The translations under genes and the position numbers were made by a program. A stretch of DNA of 64,000 nt from Azotobacter bryophylli (lineage in GTDB: Bacteria; Pseudomonadota; Gammaproteobacteria; Pseudomonadales; Pseudomonadaceae). The stretch lies in NCBI RefSeq assembly GCF_042643485.1, contig NZ_JBHRSJ010000016.1, forward strand, positions 186,001 through 250,000, given 5' to 3'. The notes beneath the pieces were generated by a model that worked only from the letters and a program-made list of their open reading frames with translations, was not told the DNA's origin and made no database searches. Position 1 is the first letter of the stretch; each line of letters begins with the position of its first letter. Positions 54,617 through 63,674 of the stretch are shown piece after piece.

Positions 54617-56925
54617 CAGGCCTGGTTCCACCCCTTCAGCTGATCGCGGACCGGCAGATCGCGGATGCGCTTGCCGGTCGCGGCGAAGATGGCGTTGCAC
54701 AGCGCCGGGGCGATCGGCGGCACGCCGGGTTCGCCGACGCCGCCCAGCGGCACCTCGCCCTCGGGCCGGACCAAGTGCACGACGATCTCCCTGGGCGCCA
54801 GGGGCATCCGTGCCACTTCGTAGTCGTGCAGGTTGCTCTGCTGGACGCGGCCGTTGGCGAAGCTGATTTCGCTCAGCGCGGCGTTGCTCAGGCCCATGAT
54901 GCAGGAGCCCTCCATCTGCGAGCGAATGCGGTCGGGGTTGATCTGCGGACCGCAGTCGACCGCCATGGTGGCCTTGTGCAGCAGCAGCGAGCCGTCGTCC
55001 TTCACTTCCACGTCGAGCACCACCGCCACGTAGGTAACGAAGCTGTAATGCACGGCGAGGCCGAGTCCGCGGCCTTTCGGCAGCTTCCTGCCCCAGCCGG
55101 CCTGGTGGGTGGCCACCTCGACCACCGAGCGCAGACGGCCGGTGTCGATCGGGTACAGCGCCGGCGATTCGCCGTGGTTCCACTCGTCGCCCAGCTTGCG
55201 CGGGTCGATCTTGCGCGCCGGGCCGATCAGTTCGAGCAGGAAGTCGCGATGATCGCGGCCGGCGGCGGCGGCCAGCTCGCCGATGAAGCTCTGCACGGCG
55301 AAGGCATGGGGAATGTTGGACACCGAGCGATACCAGCCGACCCGGGTATGGGCGGCCGCCTCGGGGTTCTCCAGCCGCACGTTCGGCAGGGTGTACGGCA
55401 GGTTGATGAAGCCCAGGCCGAGCTCCAGCGGCATCTCGTGCTTGGGATCGGGGCCGAACAGCGCGGCGATGCTCGGCGCCGTGCTGCGGTGCAGCCAGGC
55501 GCTGACCTTGCCGCTCGGGGTGAGCGCGCCGCGCAGGTATTCCACCGACACGGTATGGAAATAGGAGAAGCGCAGGTCGTCGTCCCGGGTCCACTGCACG
55601 CGCAGGGGACGGCCGGGAAATTCCTTGGCCAGCAGCGCGGCCTCCACCGCGAAGTCCGGCTTGGACTTGCGGCCGAAACCACCGCCGAGCAGGGTCACGT
55701 TGACCGTGACCTTGTCGACGGGAATGCCCAGGCGCTCGGCGACGCTCTCGCGGGTCGCCTGCGGCGCCTGCACCGGCGCCCAGACCTCACAGGCGCCGTC
55801 GGCGAAGCGCGCGGTGGCCACCATCGGCTCCATCGGCGCCTGGGCCAGGTGCGGGATGTAGTACTCGGCCTCGAGCAGGCGCTCGGCCTTGGCGAACACG
55901 GCCTGCACGTCGCCGGCATCGCGCACCAGCTGGCCGGGCGCGCGGGCGGCCTGACTGAGTTCGGCGCGGTAGGCCTTGGAGTCGTAGCCGGCGTTGGGGC
56001 CGTCGTCCCATTCGAGCTTGAGGGCTTCGCGGCCCTTGATCGCCGCCCAGGTGTTGCCGGCGATCACCGCCAGGCCGCCCAGCGGCTGGAAGCCGGAAGG
56101 CAGCGGCGAGCCGGCGATTTCCACCACCTTGACCACGCCGGGGACCTTCAGGGTCTCGGCGGCGTCCTGGTTCTTCAGCTTGCCGCCGTATACCGGCGGA
56201 CGGGCCACCACGGCGTAGAGCATGTCGTCGAAGCGCACGTCCGCCCCGTAGACGGCACGGCCGCCGACGATATCGGCGCCGTCGATGGCGCGGGTCGAAT
56301 CCTTGCCGATGTAGCGGAACTGCCCGGCCGGCTTCAGGCGCAGGCTTTCCCGCGGCGGGACCTCCAGGGCCGCGGCGGCTTCCGCCAGTTGGCCGTAGCC
56401 GAGACTGCGACCGCTGGGCTGGTGCACCACCTTGTGGCCCTGCGCCCGGCACTCGGCGACCGGCACCTGCCACTGCTGGGCAGCGGCCTGCTCCAGCATG
56501 CTGCGCGCGGCAGCGGCGCAGCGGCGGATGGGGTCGAACCAGTGGCGCATACTGCGCGAGCCATCGGTGTCCTGGTTACCGTAGCGCTCCTCGTCGCCCT
56601 GGGCCTGGACCACCCGCATCATCTCCCAGTCGGCTTCCAGCTCGTCGGCGACCACCATGGCCAGGCTGGTGCGGATGCCCTGCCCCATCTCCTGGCGGTT
56701 GCAGACGAAAGTGACCAGCCCGTCGCTGCCGATGCTGAGGAACACCTTGGGATTGTCCACCCAGCCGTGGGGCATGCCGGCGGCGCCGTACTGCTGCTCT
56801 TCGGCGAAGGCATCGCGCCAGCCCCAGTTGGCGGCCACCACCAGCACGCCGCTGGCGGCCAGGCCCTTGAGGAAGCCGCGCCGGCTCAGGTTGGCGACGA
56901 CCAGTTCGTCCTTGCGCTGACTCAT
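54616..56925 (-). CDS. iorB: Molybdenum hydroxylase large subunit (IorB-like)
   Basis: A 769-residue protein with a twin-arginine signal (LSRRGFLKGLAASGVLVVAANW, residues about 13-34), so it is exported folded or membrane-associated. The molybdopterin-binding domains follow: QEMGQGIRTSLAMVVADEL and TVNVTLLGGGFGRKSKPDF. The catalytic Glu lies in VGEPGVPPIAPALCNAIF near the C-terminus. It resembles the large subunit of isoquinoline 1-oxidoreductase; aldehyde or N-heterocycle hydroxylation is possible. No cytochrome c domain or gene is seen, so the electron acceptor is open. Overlaps iorA by ATGA. Confidence 0.87.
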   Translation of the reverse strand: MSQRKDELVVANLSRRGFLKGLAASGVLVVAANWGWRDAFAEEQQYGAAGMPHGWVDNPKVFLSIGSDGLVTFVCNRQEMGQGIRTSLAMVVADELEADWEMMRVVQAQGDEERYGNQDTDGSRSMRHWFDPIRRCAAAARSMLEQAAAQQWQVPVAECRAQGHKVVHQPSGRSLGYGQLAEAAAALEVPPRESLRLKPAGQFRYIGKDSTRAIDGADIVGGRAVYGADVRFDDMLYAVVARPPVYGGKLKNQDAAETLKVPGVVKVVEIAGSPLPSGFQPLGGLAVIAGNTWAAIKGREALKLEWDDGPNAGYDSKAYRAELSQAARAPGQLVRDAGDVQAVFAKAERLLEAEYYIPHLAQAPMEPMVATARFADGACEVWAPVQAPQATRESVAERLGIPVDKVTVNVTLLGGGFGRKSKPDFAVEAALLAKEFPGRPLRVQWTRDDDLRFSYFHTVSVEYLRGALTPSGKVSAWLHRSTAPSIAALFGPDPKHEMPLELGLGFINLPYTLPNVRLENPEAAAHTRVGWYRSVSNIPHAFAVQSFIGELAAAAGRDHRDFLLELIGPARKIDPRKLGDEWNHGESPALYPIDTGRLRSVVEVATHQAGWGRKLPKGRGLGLAVHYSFVTYVAVVLDVEVKDDGSLLLHKATMAVDCGPQINPDRIRSQMEGSCIMGLSNAALSEISFANGRVQQSNLHDYEVARMPLAPREIVVHLVRPEGEVPLGGVGEPGVPPIAPALCNAIFAATGKRIRDLPVRDQLKGWNQA

Positions 56926-57392
56926 GCCTTGGCCTCCTGCAGCTTGGCGGCGGCGTTGCGGATGGCCGTCCTGATCCGGGTGTAGGTGCCGCAACGGCAG
57001 ATGTTGCCGGCCATCGCCGCCTCGATCTGCGCGTCGTCGGGATTGCGGTTGTCCTTCAGCAGCGCGGTGGCGGACATGATCTGCCCGCCCTGGCAGTAGC
57101 CGCACTGGGCGACGCCGGCCTCCAGCCAGGCCTGCTGCACCACCTGCCCGACCGGATCGGCCTGCAGCGCCTCGACGGTGGTCACCCGCTTGCCGACCGC
57201 CTGCTCGACGGTGGTGAGGCAGGCCCGCACCGGCAGCCCGTCGACATGGATGGTGCAGGCGCCGCACAGGCCCAGGCCGCAGCCGAACTTGGTGCCGGTG
57301 TAGCCGGCCACGTCGCGGATGGCCCAGAGCAGGGGCATCTCCGGGGGAACGTCGAGTTGCTGGTCTTTGCCGTTCAGATTCAGGGTAATCAT
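56922..57392 (-). CDS. iorA: Molybdenum hydroxylase 2x[2Fe-2S] small subunit (IorA-like)
   Basis: A 156-residue iron-sulfur protein. The plant-type cluster (KFGCGLGLCGACTIHVDG, with the fourth Cys in RACL) and the helical second cluster (AQCGYCQGGQIM and ICRCGTYTRIR) are complete. It passes electrons from the Mo site of IorB. It is the first gene of the operon iorA-iorB-xdhC-mocA and starts at 57392 (MITLNLNGKDQQL) in the gap after catA. Confidence 0.9.
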   Translation of the reverse strand: MITLNLNGKDQQLDVPPEMPLLWAIRDVAGYTGTKFGCGLGLCGACTIHVDGLPVRACLTTVEQAVGKRVTTVEALQADPVGQVVQQAWLEAGVAQCGYCQGGQIMSATALLKDNRNPDDAQIEAAMAGNICRCGTYTRIRTAIRNAAAKLQEAKA

Positions 57393-57496
57393 GGTGTTGG
57401 GGTCCGTATCCTCTTCCTGGAGGGGCGATTCCGCGCTGGCGGAATACCCGAGCGATTTCCTCATTCTAAGCGCTATCGCCGGACGGCGGAAACGAA

Positions 57497-57520
57497 ACGG
57501 CCGCGCTAGAGCGCGGCCGT
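57497..57520 (-). terminator. Terminator of the catBCA operon
   Basis: A perfect 11-base stem (ACGGCCGCGCT/AGCGCGGCCGT, 2-base loop) starts 27 bases past the catA stop on the minus strand and is followed there by TTTCGTTT. It separates catBCA from iorA. Confidence 0.8.
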
Positions 57521-57546
57521 ACCAACCCGTGGGACTTACCCTGCCT

Positions 57547-58479
57547 TCAGGCTTCCTGCAGGGCGCGGGGACGCCTGCTGCGCTGCTCCGCCTCCGGAGT
57601 CGGGGCCGCCTGCAGCCGGAAGTCGAAGTCCACCTCGGCGAAGCGACCCTCGACGCCGCGGGCCGCTGCCGCGGCGGCATCCTCGACGAAGCGGATTTCG
57701 CCGACCAGTCCGTCGCGGGTGGCGTAGGCGTAGTCGTCCCACAGGTACGGGTCGTGGGACAGGTTGATCTGGGTGGTGAGATGGCTATGCCCCGGCGCCG
57801 AGAGGAAGAAGTGCACGTGGGCCGGACGGTGGCCATGGCGCCCCAGCAGATTCAGCGCTTCCTGGGTCGGACCGTCGACCGAGCAGGCGTAGCCGGACGG
57901 CACGATGGTGCGGGCGCTGTAGCGGCCTTCGGCGTCGGTGACGATGCGCCGGCGCAGGTGGTACTCGGACTGGCTCTTGTCGAAGAAGGAGTAGTTGCCC
58001 TTGGTGTTGGCGTGCCAGAGATCGACGGTAGCGCCGGCCAGCGGCTTGCCGTCGGCGCCGAACACGCGCCCCTTGAGGAACATCACGGTGCCGTTCTCGC
58101 TGCCGTCGTCCATGCGCGCCTCGCCCTGGCAGATCGGTGCGCCCGCCACGTACAGCGGCCCCTCGATGGTGCGCGGGGTGCCGCCGCCGAGGCCGGCCCT
58201 GGCCTCCTTGGCATCCTCCAGCAGGTCGAGGAAATGTTCGAGCCCCAGCCCGGCCACCAGCAATCCGGCCTCGTAGCTCTTGCCCAAGCGGTTGAGGTAG
58301 TCGACGGCGAACCAGAACTCGTCCTGGGTCACCTCGAGATCCTCGATGATCTTCGCCGCGTCGTTGACGATGCGCTTCATCAGCGCCTTGACCCGCGGGC
58401 TGCCCTGGTCGGCGCTCAGGCCGCAGGCGTCGTCGAACAGCTTCTGGACTTCCGGGGTGTGGGAGATCTTAACGGTCAT
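57547..58479 (-). CDS. catA: Catechol 1,2-dioxygenase
   Basis: A 310-residue intradiol dioxygenase of usual length, with an N-terminal helical dimer domain and a catalytic beta core. Iron-ligand segments are visible: GPLYVAGAP (Tyr), YSARTIVPSGYACS (Tyr), and GHRPAHVHFFLSAPGH (two His). It opens catechol to cis,cis-muconate. Third gene of catBCA, 50 bases from catC and followed by a terminator. Start at 58479 (MTVKISHTPEVQKL). Confidence 0.96.
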   Translation of the reverse strand: MTVKISHTPEVQKLFDDACGLSADQGSPRVKALMKRIVNDAAKIIEDLEVTQDEFWFAVDYLNRLGKSYEAGLLVAGLGLEHFLDLLEDAKEARAGLGGGTPRTIEGPLYVAGAPICQGEARMDDGSENGTVMFLKGRVFGADGKPLAGATVDLWHANTKGNYSFFDKSQSEYHLRRRIVTDAEGRYSARTIVPSGYACSVDGPTQEALNLLGRHGHRPAHVHFFLSAPGHSHLTTQINLSHDPYLWDDYAYATRDGLVGEIRFVEDAAAAAARGVEGRFAEVDFDFRLQAAPTPEAEQRSRRPRALQEA

Positions 58480-58529
58480 GATGCATACCTCATTATTTAT
58501 ATTTATTGGGGGTAACGCAGATCGGCTGG

Positions 58530-58820
58530 TCAGCGATCGTCCTGGCGGATCGACGAGGGATGGCGGCAGATTGCCTTGACCTCGATGTCCATGTAGGGGA
58601 ACAGCGGCAGCTGGGTCAGGGTGTCGTGCAGCTCCTGCACGCTGCCCACGTCGAACACGCTGAAGTTGGCGTACTCGCCGGCGATGCGCCAAAGGTGGCG
58701 CCACTTGCCCTCCTCCATCAGGCGCTGGGCGAGGGCCTTCTCGTCGGCCTTGAGCTTGTCGGCCCGGGCCGGGTCCATGTCCGGCGGCAGCCTCACGATC
58801 ATCTTGACGTGGAACAGCAT
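58530..58820 (-). CDS. catC: Muconolactone delta-isomerase
   Basis: A 96-residue protein, exactly the size of CatC, starting MLFHVKMIVRLPPDMDPA. FSVFDVGSVQELHDTLTQLPLFPYMDIEVKA is the conserved C-terminal half. It turns muconolactone into 3-oxoadipate enol-lactone. It lies 25 bases after catB. Confidence 0.95.
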   Translation of the reverse strand: MLFHVKMIVRLPPDMDPARADKLKADEKALAQRLMEEGKWRHLWRIAGEYANFSVFDVGSVQELHDTLTQLPLFPYMDIEVKAICRHPSSIRQDDR

Positions 58821-58845
58821 CGGTACGTCTCCTCTGTCGAACGGT

Positions 58846-59973
58846 TCATTGGCGGGCGAAGAAGGCCAGGCGGTCTTCGTCGAGGGTCAGTCCCAGCCCC
58901 GGCTTGCGCGGCACCTCCAGCTGGAAGTCGCGATAGACCGGCGCCTCGGTGACGATCTCCTCGGTCAGCAGCAGCGGCCCGAACAGCTCGGTGGACCAGC
59001 TCAGTCGGTCGAGGGTGAGGAAGGCGTGCGCCGCCGCCAGGGTGCCGACGCTGCCCTCGAGCATGGTGCCGCCGTACAGGCCGATCCCGGCCGCTTCGGC
59101 GATGTGGGCGGTGCGCAGCACGGCGCGCGGGCCGCCGTTCTTGGCGATCTTCAGGGCGAACACCGGCGCGGCGCCCTCGGCGGCCAGGGCGAAGGCGTCC
59201 TCGACGCTCTCGATCGCCTCGTCGGCCATGATCGCCGCCGGACTGATCCGCGACAGACGGGCGAGACCGGCGCGGTTGAAGCGGGCGATGGGCTGCTCGA
59301 TCAGGTCGATGCCGGCGTCGGCCAGCTGCCGGCAGCCGCGGATGGCCACGCCCTCGTCCCAGGCCTGGTTGACGTCGACCCGCACGCTGGCGCGCTCGCC
59401 GAGGGCCCGCTTGATGGCGGCGGCGTGGGCGATGTCCCGGGCCGGCTCGCCGGCGCCGATCTTCAGCTTGAAGATGCGGTGCCGGCGCAGGTCCAGCATC
59501 CGCTCGGCCTCCTCGATGTCCCGGGCGGTATCGCCGCTGGCCAGGGTCCAGGCCACTTCCAGGGCATCGCGCACGCGGCCGCCGAGCAGTTCGCTCACCG
59601 GCAGGCCAAGACGCTTGCCCTGGGCATCCAGCAGGGCGCTTTCCAGGCCGGACTTGGCGAAGGTGTTGGCCTTCACCGCCCGCTCGATGCGCTGCATGGC
59701 GGCGTTGACGTTGCTCGCGTCCTGGCCGACCAGCAGCGGTGCCATGTGGCTGTCGATGTTGCGCTTGATGCTCTCCGGGCTCTCCCCGGCATAGGAAAGG
59801 CCACCGATGGTGGTGGACTCGCCGACGCCCTCGATGCCGTCGGCGCAACGCACGCGGACGATCACCAGGGTCTGCTGCTGCAGGGTGTGCATCGCCAGCT
59901 TGTGCGGGCGGATGGTCGGCAGGTCGACGATGACCGTCTCGACCCGTTCGATCAGGGAGTGGCTCATTTCCAT
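58846..59973 (-). CDS. catB: Muconate cycloisomerase
   Basis: A 375-residue enolase-superfamily enzyme. It has IERVETVIVDLPTIRPHKLAMH at the N-terminus, the KLKIGAG lysine motif near residue 170, and the metal ligands in VDVNQAWDE, IEQPIAR and IMADEAIES. It converts cis,cis-muconate to muconolactone. First gene of catBCA, divergent from catR. Two ATGs two codons apart (59973 and 59967) are possible starts; the sequence does not decide. Confidence 0.95.
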   Translation of the reverse strand: MEMSHSLIERVETVIVDLPTIRPHKLAMHTLQQQTLVIVRVRCADGIEGVGESTTIGGLSYAGESPESIKRNIDSHMAPLLVGQDASNVNAAMQRIERAVKANTFAKSGLESALLDAQGKRLGLPVSELLGGRVRDALEVAWTLASGDTARDIEEAERMLDLRRHRIFKLKIGAGEPARDIAHAAAIKRALGERASVRVDVNQAWDEGVAIRGCRQLADAGIDLIEQPIARFNRAGLARLSRISPAAIMADEAIESVEDAFALAAEGAAPVFALKIAKNGGPRAVLRTAHIAEAAGIGLYGGTMLEGSVGTLAAAHAFLTLDRLSWSTELFGPLLLTEEIVTEAPVYRDFQLEVPRKPGLGLTLDEDRLAFFARQ

Positions 59974-60053
59974 ATCCGTAAGGTTCTGTTCTTGTGGAAC
60001 AGGATCTTGATATGGCGATTATTCCGGGTCCAATATGGTTTTGGTTTGCATCC

Positions 60054-60068
60054 ATACCCGGAAGGTAT
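60054..60068. promoter_or_regulatory. CatR operator candidate
   Basis: ATAC-N7-GTAT, extended as ATACC/GGTAT, lies in the catB-catR gap, ending 2 bases before the catR ATG. This form fits the LysR-type recognition site of CatR-like regulators. Its overlap with the catR ribosome site fits autorepression. The weaker activation site expected nearer catB is not obvious. Confidence 0.6.
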
Positions 60069-60070
60069 TC

Positions 60071-60988
60071 ATGGAACTACGTCATCTGCGCTATTTCCAG
60101 GCCGTCGCGGAAACCCTGAACTTCACCCGCGCGGCCGAGCGGCTGCACATCGCCCAGCCGCCCCTGAGCCGGCAGATCCAGCAGTTGGAAGACATGCTCG
60201 GCGTGCGCCTGCTGGAACGCGGCCGGCCGATGCAGCTGACCGAGGCCGGGCGCTTCTTCTACGAGCAGTCGGGCAAGCTGCTGGAGCAGCTGCAGCAGAC
60301 CTGCGAGAACACCCGGCGCATCGCCCGCGGCGAGAAGCAGTGGCTGGGCATCGGCTTCGCCCCCTCGACCCTCTACGGCGCCTTTCCCGAGCTGATCCGC
60401 CGCCTGCGCGCCAACGGCGACCTGGAGCTGGGGCTCTCGGAAATGATCACCCTGCAGCAGGTGGAGGCCCTGAAGAGCGGCCGCATCGACATCGGCTTCG
60501 GCCGAATCCGCATCGAGGACCCGGCCATCGAGCAGCGCGTGCTGTTCGAGGACCCGCTGGTGGCCGCCCTGCCCGCCGGCCATCCGTTGCTCGGCGCGCC
60601 GGTCGGCCTGGAGGCGCTGGCCGCCGAACCCTTCATCCTCTATCCGGGCAATCCGCGCCCGAGCTACGCGGACCAGGTGCTGGCGCTGTTCGCCGGCCAC
60701 GGGCTGAACATCCGGGTGGTGCAGCTGGCCAACGAGCTGCAGACGGCGATCGGCCTGGTCGCCGCCGGGATCGGCGTGACCCTGGTGCCGGCCTCGGTGC
60801 AGCGCCTGCACCGGGACGACATCGGCTATACGCCGCTGACGGACGAGAAGGCGACCTCGCCGATCATCGCCAGTTGGCGGGCGGGAGACGAATCCCTTCT
60901 GCTCCGGCACTGCCGCGCGCTGCTGCAGGAGATTTCCGCGCAGCGCCCGGCCCTGCTCGGGCTAGCCGCGCAGCGGAGTCCGGCCTGA
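60071..60988 (+). CDS. catR: LysR-type regulator CatR
   Basis: A 305-residue LysR protein: MELRHLRYFQAVAETLNFTRAAERLHIAQPP for the winged helix and an effector domain with FAPSTLYGAFPELIRRLR. Its sequence and its divergent place next to catBCA point to CatR, which activates these genes with cis,cis-muconate. BenM-like proteins are close relatives. It ends tail-to-tail with arsJ, overlapping it by 27 bases. The start at 60071 is preferred to an upstream ATG at 60035. Confidence 0.92.
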   Translation: MELRHLRYFQAVAETLNFTRAAERLHIAQPPLSRQIQQLEDMLGVRLLERGRPMQLTEAGRFFYEQSGKLLEQLQQTCENTRRIARGEKQWLGIGFAPSTLYGAFPELIRRLRANGDLELGLSEMITLQQVEALKSGRIDIGFGRIRIEDPAIEQRVLFEDPLVAALPAGHPLLGAPVGLEALAAEPFILYPGNPRPSYADQVLALFAGHGLNIRVVQLANELQTAIGLVAAGIGVTLVPASVQRLHRDDIGYTPLTDEKATSPIIASWRAGDESLLLRHCRALLQEISAQRPALLGLAAQRSPA

Positions 60989-62212
60989 GACCGAAGCGGG
61001 CCCGAGTTGCCGCGGCAGCCCCAGGGAAATCAGCGCGGCCAGGGCGACGAACAGGCTGGAGAGCCACAGGCAGGTCTCCAGCCCCCAGCGCTGGTACACC
61101 CAGCCCGACAGCAGGGTGCCGAGCAGCCGGCCGAGGGCGTTGGACATGTAGTAGAAGCCCACGTCCAGCGACACCCCGTCCGCCTTGGCGTGGGAGACGA
61201 TCAGGTAGCTGTGCAGCGAGGAGTTGACCGCGAACAGCGCGCCGAACAGCAGCAGGCCGCCGATCAGCACCCATTGCGCCGGCAGCCCGCCGCCCAGGCC
61301 CGCGGCGATGGCCGCCGGCAGTCCGGCCAGGCTCAGGGCCCAGCCGAAGGCGGCGCGGCCGTCCGGCACCCGCCCGCGCCGCTTGCCGGTGAGCAGCGGC
61401 GCGAAGGACTGGACGCAGCCGTAGCCGATCACCCAGGCGGCGAGGAAGCCGCCGACCTGCCAGAAGTCCCAGCCGAAGGCATCGGCCAGGTACACCGGCA
61501 GGGCCACCACGAACCACACGTCCCGCGCACCGAAGAGGAACAGCCGGGCGGCCGAGAGAATGTTGATCGCCCGGCTCTTGGACAGCAGGTCGCGGAATTT
61601 CGGCTTGGCCTTCGCCTTGCCCAGGTCCCGCCGCAGCGTCGCCAGGCTGGCCAGCCAGATCAGCGCGAGCACCGCGGCCATCGCCAGCACCGCGCCGCGG
61701 AAGCCGACCAGCGCCAGCAGCGCGCCGCCGAGGAAGAAGCCGACGCCCTTGAGCGCGTTCTTCGAACCGGTCAGCAGCGCCACCCACTTGTACAGCGTGC
61801 CCTGCTCGCCCTCCGCCACCAGCAGCTTGATCGAGCTCTTGGCGCTCATTTTGTTGAGGTCCTTGGCGATGCCGGACAGCGCCTGCGCTGCCATCACCCA
61901 GGGCACCGCGAGCATGGCCGACGGCACGGCGAGCATCAGCAACGCGCCGACCTGCAGGCCGAGCCCCAGGTTCATGGTGCGGTTCAGGCCCAGGTGCGCG
62001 CCGAGCCAGCCGCCGATCAGGTTGGTGACCACGCCGAAGAGTTCGTAGAACAGGAACAGCGCGGCGATCTGCAGCGGGCTGTAGCCGAGCCCGTGGAAGT
62101 GCAGCACCACCAGCATGCGCAAGGCGCCGTCGGTCAGGGTGAAGGCCCAGTAGTTGCCGGTGACCAGCAGGTACTGGCGGATCTCGGGAGACAGGCGGGA
62201 AAGCGCGGGCAT
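60962..62212 (-). CDS. arsJ: Organoarsenical efflux transporter ArsJ (MFS)
   Basis: A 416-residue transporter of about 12 helices that starts MPALSRLSPEIRQYLLVTGN, with the conserved SGIAKDLNKMSAKSSIKLL segment. ArsJ exports 1-arseno-3-phosphoglycerate, made from arsenate by the dedicated glyceraldehyde-3-phosphate dehydrogenase, whose gene lies directly upstream. This gives arsenate resistance without reduction. It is last in the arsenic operon and overlaps the catR 3' end by 27 bases. Confidence 0.92.
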   Translation of the reverse strand: MPALSRLSPEIRQYLLVTGNYWAFTLTDGALRMLVVLHFHGLGYSPLQIAALFLFYELFGVVTNLIGGWLGAHLGLNRTMNLGLGLQVGALLMLAVPSAMLAVPWVMAAQALSGIAKDLNKMSAKSSIKLLVAEGEQGTLYKWVALLTGSKNALKGVGFFLGGALLALVGFRGAVLAMAAVLALIWLASLATLRRDLGKAKAKPKFRDLLSKSRAINILSAARLFLFGARDVWFVVALPVYLADAFGWDFWQVGGFLAAWVIGYGCVQSFAPLLTGKRRGRVPDGRAAFGWALSLAGLPAAIAAGLGGGLPAQWVLIGGLLLFGALFAVNSSLHSYLIVSHAKADGVSLDVGFYYMSNALGRLLGTLLSGWVYQRWGLETCLWLSSLFVALAALISLGLPRQLGPASVSGRTPLRG

Positions 62213-62315
62213 GGTGGTCGGTTGCGGGCTCGAGGATCGGTGAGGAGGAAAGCCGGCGGCCAGAGGGGCACGACCGCCGGCGAAGGGGAACGGGCGGCCG
62301 GAGCCGCCCTGCGGA

Positions 62316-63311
62316 TCAGCCGACCAGCCGCGCCAGTTCCACGGTGCGGTTGGCGTAGCCCCACTCGTTGTCGTACCAGGCGTAGATCTTCACCTGGGTG
62401 CCGTCGACCACCATGGTCGACAGGGCATCGACGATGGAGGAGCGCGGGTCGGTGCGGTAGTCGATGGACACCAGCGGTCGCTCTTCGTAGCCGAGAATGC
62501 CCTTGAGCTCGCCCTCGGCGGCGCCCTTGAGCAGCCGGTTGACCTCTTCCACCGTGGTCGCCCGCTCCACCTCGAACACGCAGTCGGTGAGCGAGGCGTT
62601 GGTCAGCGGCACGCGGATGGCGTGACCGTTCAGCCGGCCGCGCAGCTCGGGGAAGATCTCGGCGATGGCGGTGGCCGAGCCGGTGGTGGTGGGGATCAGG
62701 CTCGAACCGCAGGAACGGGCGCGGCGCAGGTCCTTCTGCGGCTGGTCGAGGATGCTCTGGCTGTTGGTCAGGCTGTGGATGGTGGTGATCGCGCCGTGGC
62801 GGATGCCGAGATGCTCGTGGATCACCTTGACCACCGGGGCCAGGCAGTTGGTGGTGCAGGAGGCGGCGGTGACGATCTTGTGATTGACCAGATCGAACTG
62901 CCCGTCGTTGACCCCCATCACCACGTTGAGCACGCCCGGCTCCTTAACCGGCGCGCTGACCACCACGCGCTTCACGCCCTGCTCCAGGTAGCCCTGCAGC
63001 GCCGCCACGGTCTTGATCTTGCCGCTGGACTCGATCACCAGGTCGCAGCCGGACCAGTCGGTGTCGGCGGTGGCCTTGTTGGCGGTGACGCGGATGCGCT
63101 TGCCGTCGATGACGAGGCAATCGCCGTCGGCGCTCGCCTCGTGCTGCCAGCGGCCGTGCACCGAGTCGAAGTTGAGCAGGTGCGCGTGGGTCGCCGGATC
63201 GCCGGCCGGATCGTTGATCTGCACGAACTCGAGTTTCGGGCCGCCCCAGGCGGCGCGCAGCACGAGACGTCCGATGCGGCCGAAGCCGTTGATGCCTACT
63301 TTGATGGTCAT
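62316..63311 (-). CDS. ArsJ-associated glyceraldehyde-3-phosphate dehydrogenase
   Basis: A 331-residue GAPDH: NAD-binding INGFGRIGRLVLRA, the catalytic cysteine in SCTTNCLAPV (about residue 150) and NEWGYANR at the C-terminus. Its place immediately before arsJ shows it to be the arsenic-type enzyme that makes 1-arseno-3-phosphoglycerate rather than the glycolytic copy. A central gene for glycolysis would not normally sit between arsH and arsJ. Confidence 0.92.
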   Translation of the reverse strand: MTIKVGINGFGRIGRLVLRAAWGGPKLEFVQINDPAGDPATHAHLLNFDSVHGRWQHEASADGDCLVIDGKRIRVTANKATADTDWSGCDLVIESSGKIKTVAALQGYLEQGVKRVVVSAPVKEPGVLNVVMGVNDGQFDLVNHKIVTAASCTTNCLAPVVKVIHEHLGIRHGAITTIHSLTNSQSILDQPQKDLRRARSCGSSLIPTTTGSATAIAEIFPELRGRLNGHAIRVPLTNASLTDCVFEVERATTVEEVNRLLKGAAEGELKGILGYEERPLVSIDYRTDPRSSIVDALSTMVVDGTQVKIYAWYDNEWGYANRTVELARLVG

Positions 63312-63340
63312 GGGGGCTTACCTCCGCAAATCGAATGAAA

Positions 63341-63667
63341 TCACTGGCTTCTCGGGGCGAACACGATGATCGCCATGCCGGTCAGCGCGACCAGACAGCC
63401 GACCAGGTCCCAGGCGCTCGGGCGAATGCCGTCGACCCACCACAGCCAGAGGATGGCGACACCGATATAGACCCCGCCATAGGCCGCATATACCCGCCCG
63501 GCCGCCGCCGGGTGCAGCGACAGCAGCCAGGCGAACAGCGCCAGCGATGCGGCCGCCGGCACCAGCAGCCAGGGGCTCCGGCCCTGCTTGAGCCAGAGAT
63601 AGGGAAGATAGCAACCGACGATTTCGGCCACCGCGGTGATCGCGTACAGGATCAGGGTCTTGAACAT
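63341..63667 (-). CDS. YnfA-family small membrane protein
   Basis: A 108-residue protein with four hydrophobic helices (LILYAITAVAEIVGCYLPYLWL, LLVPAAASLALFAWLL, VYAAYGGVYIGVAILWLWW, LVGCLVALTGMAIIVFA), as in YnfA, a four-helix family with resemblance to small multidrug transporters. It lies between arsH and the GAPDH gene with short gaps. Whether it takes part in arsenic resistance is unknown. Confidence 0.85.
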   Translation of the reverse strand: MFKTLILYAITAVAEIVGCYLPYLWLKQGRSPWLLVPAAASLALFAWLLSLHPAAAGRVYAAYGGVYIGVAILWLWWVDGIRPSAWDLVGCLVALTGMAIIVFAPRSQ

Positions 63668-63674
63668 CGGAATC

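Noticed and set aside
58621..61227. 868-codon plus-strand frame over catC, catB and catR
   Set aside because: It crosses three genes with unmistakable homology in other frames; the translation is low complexity.
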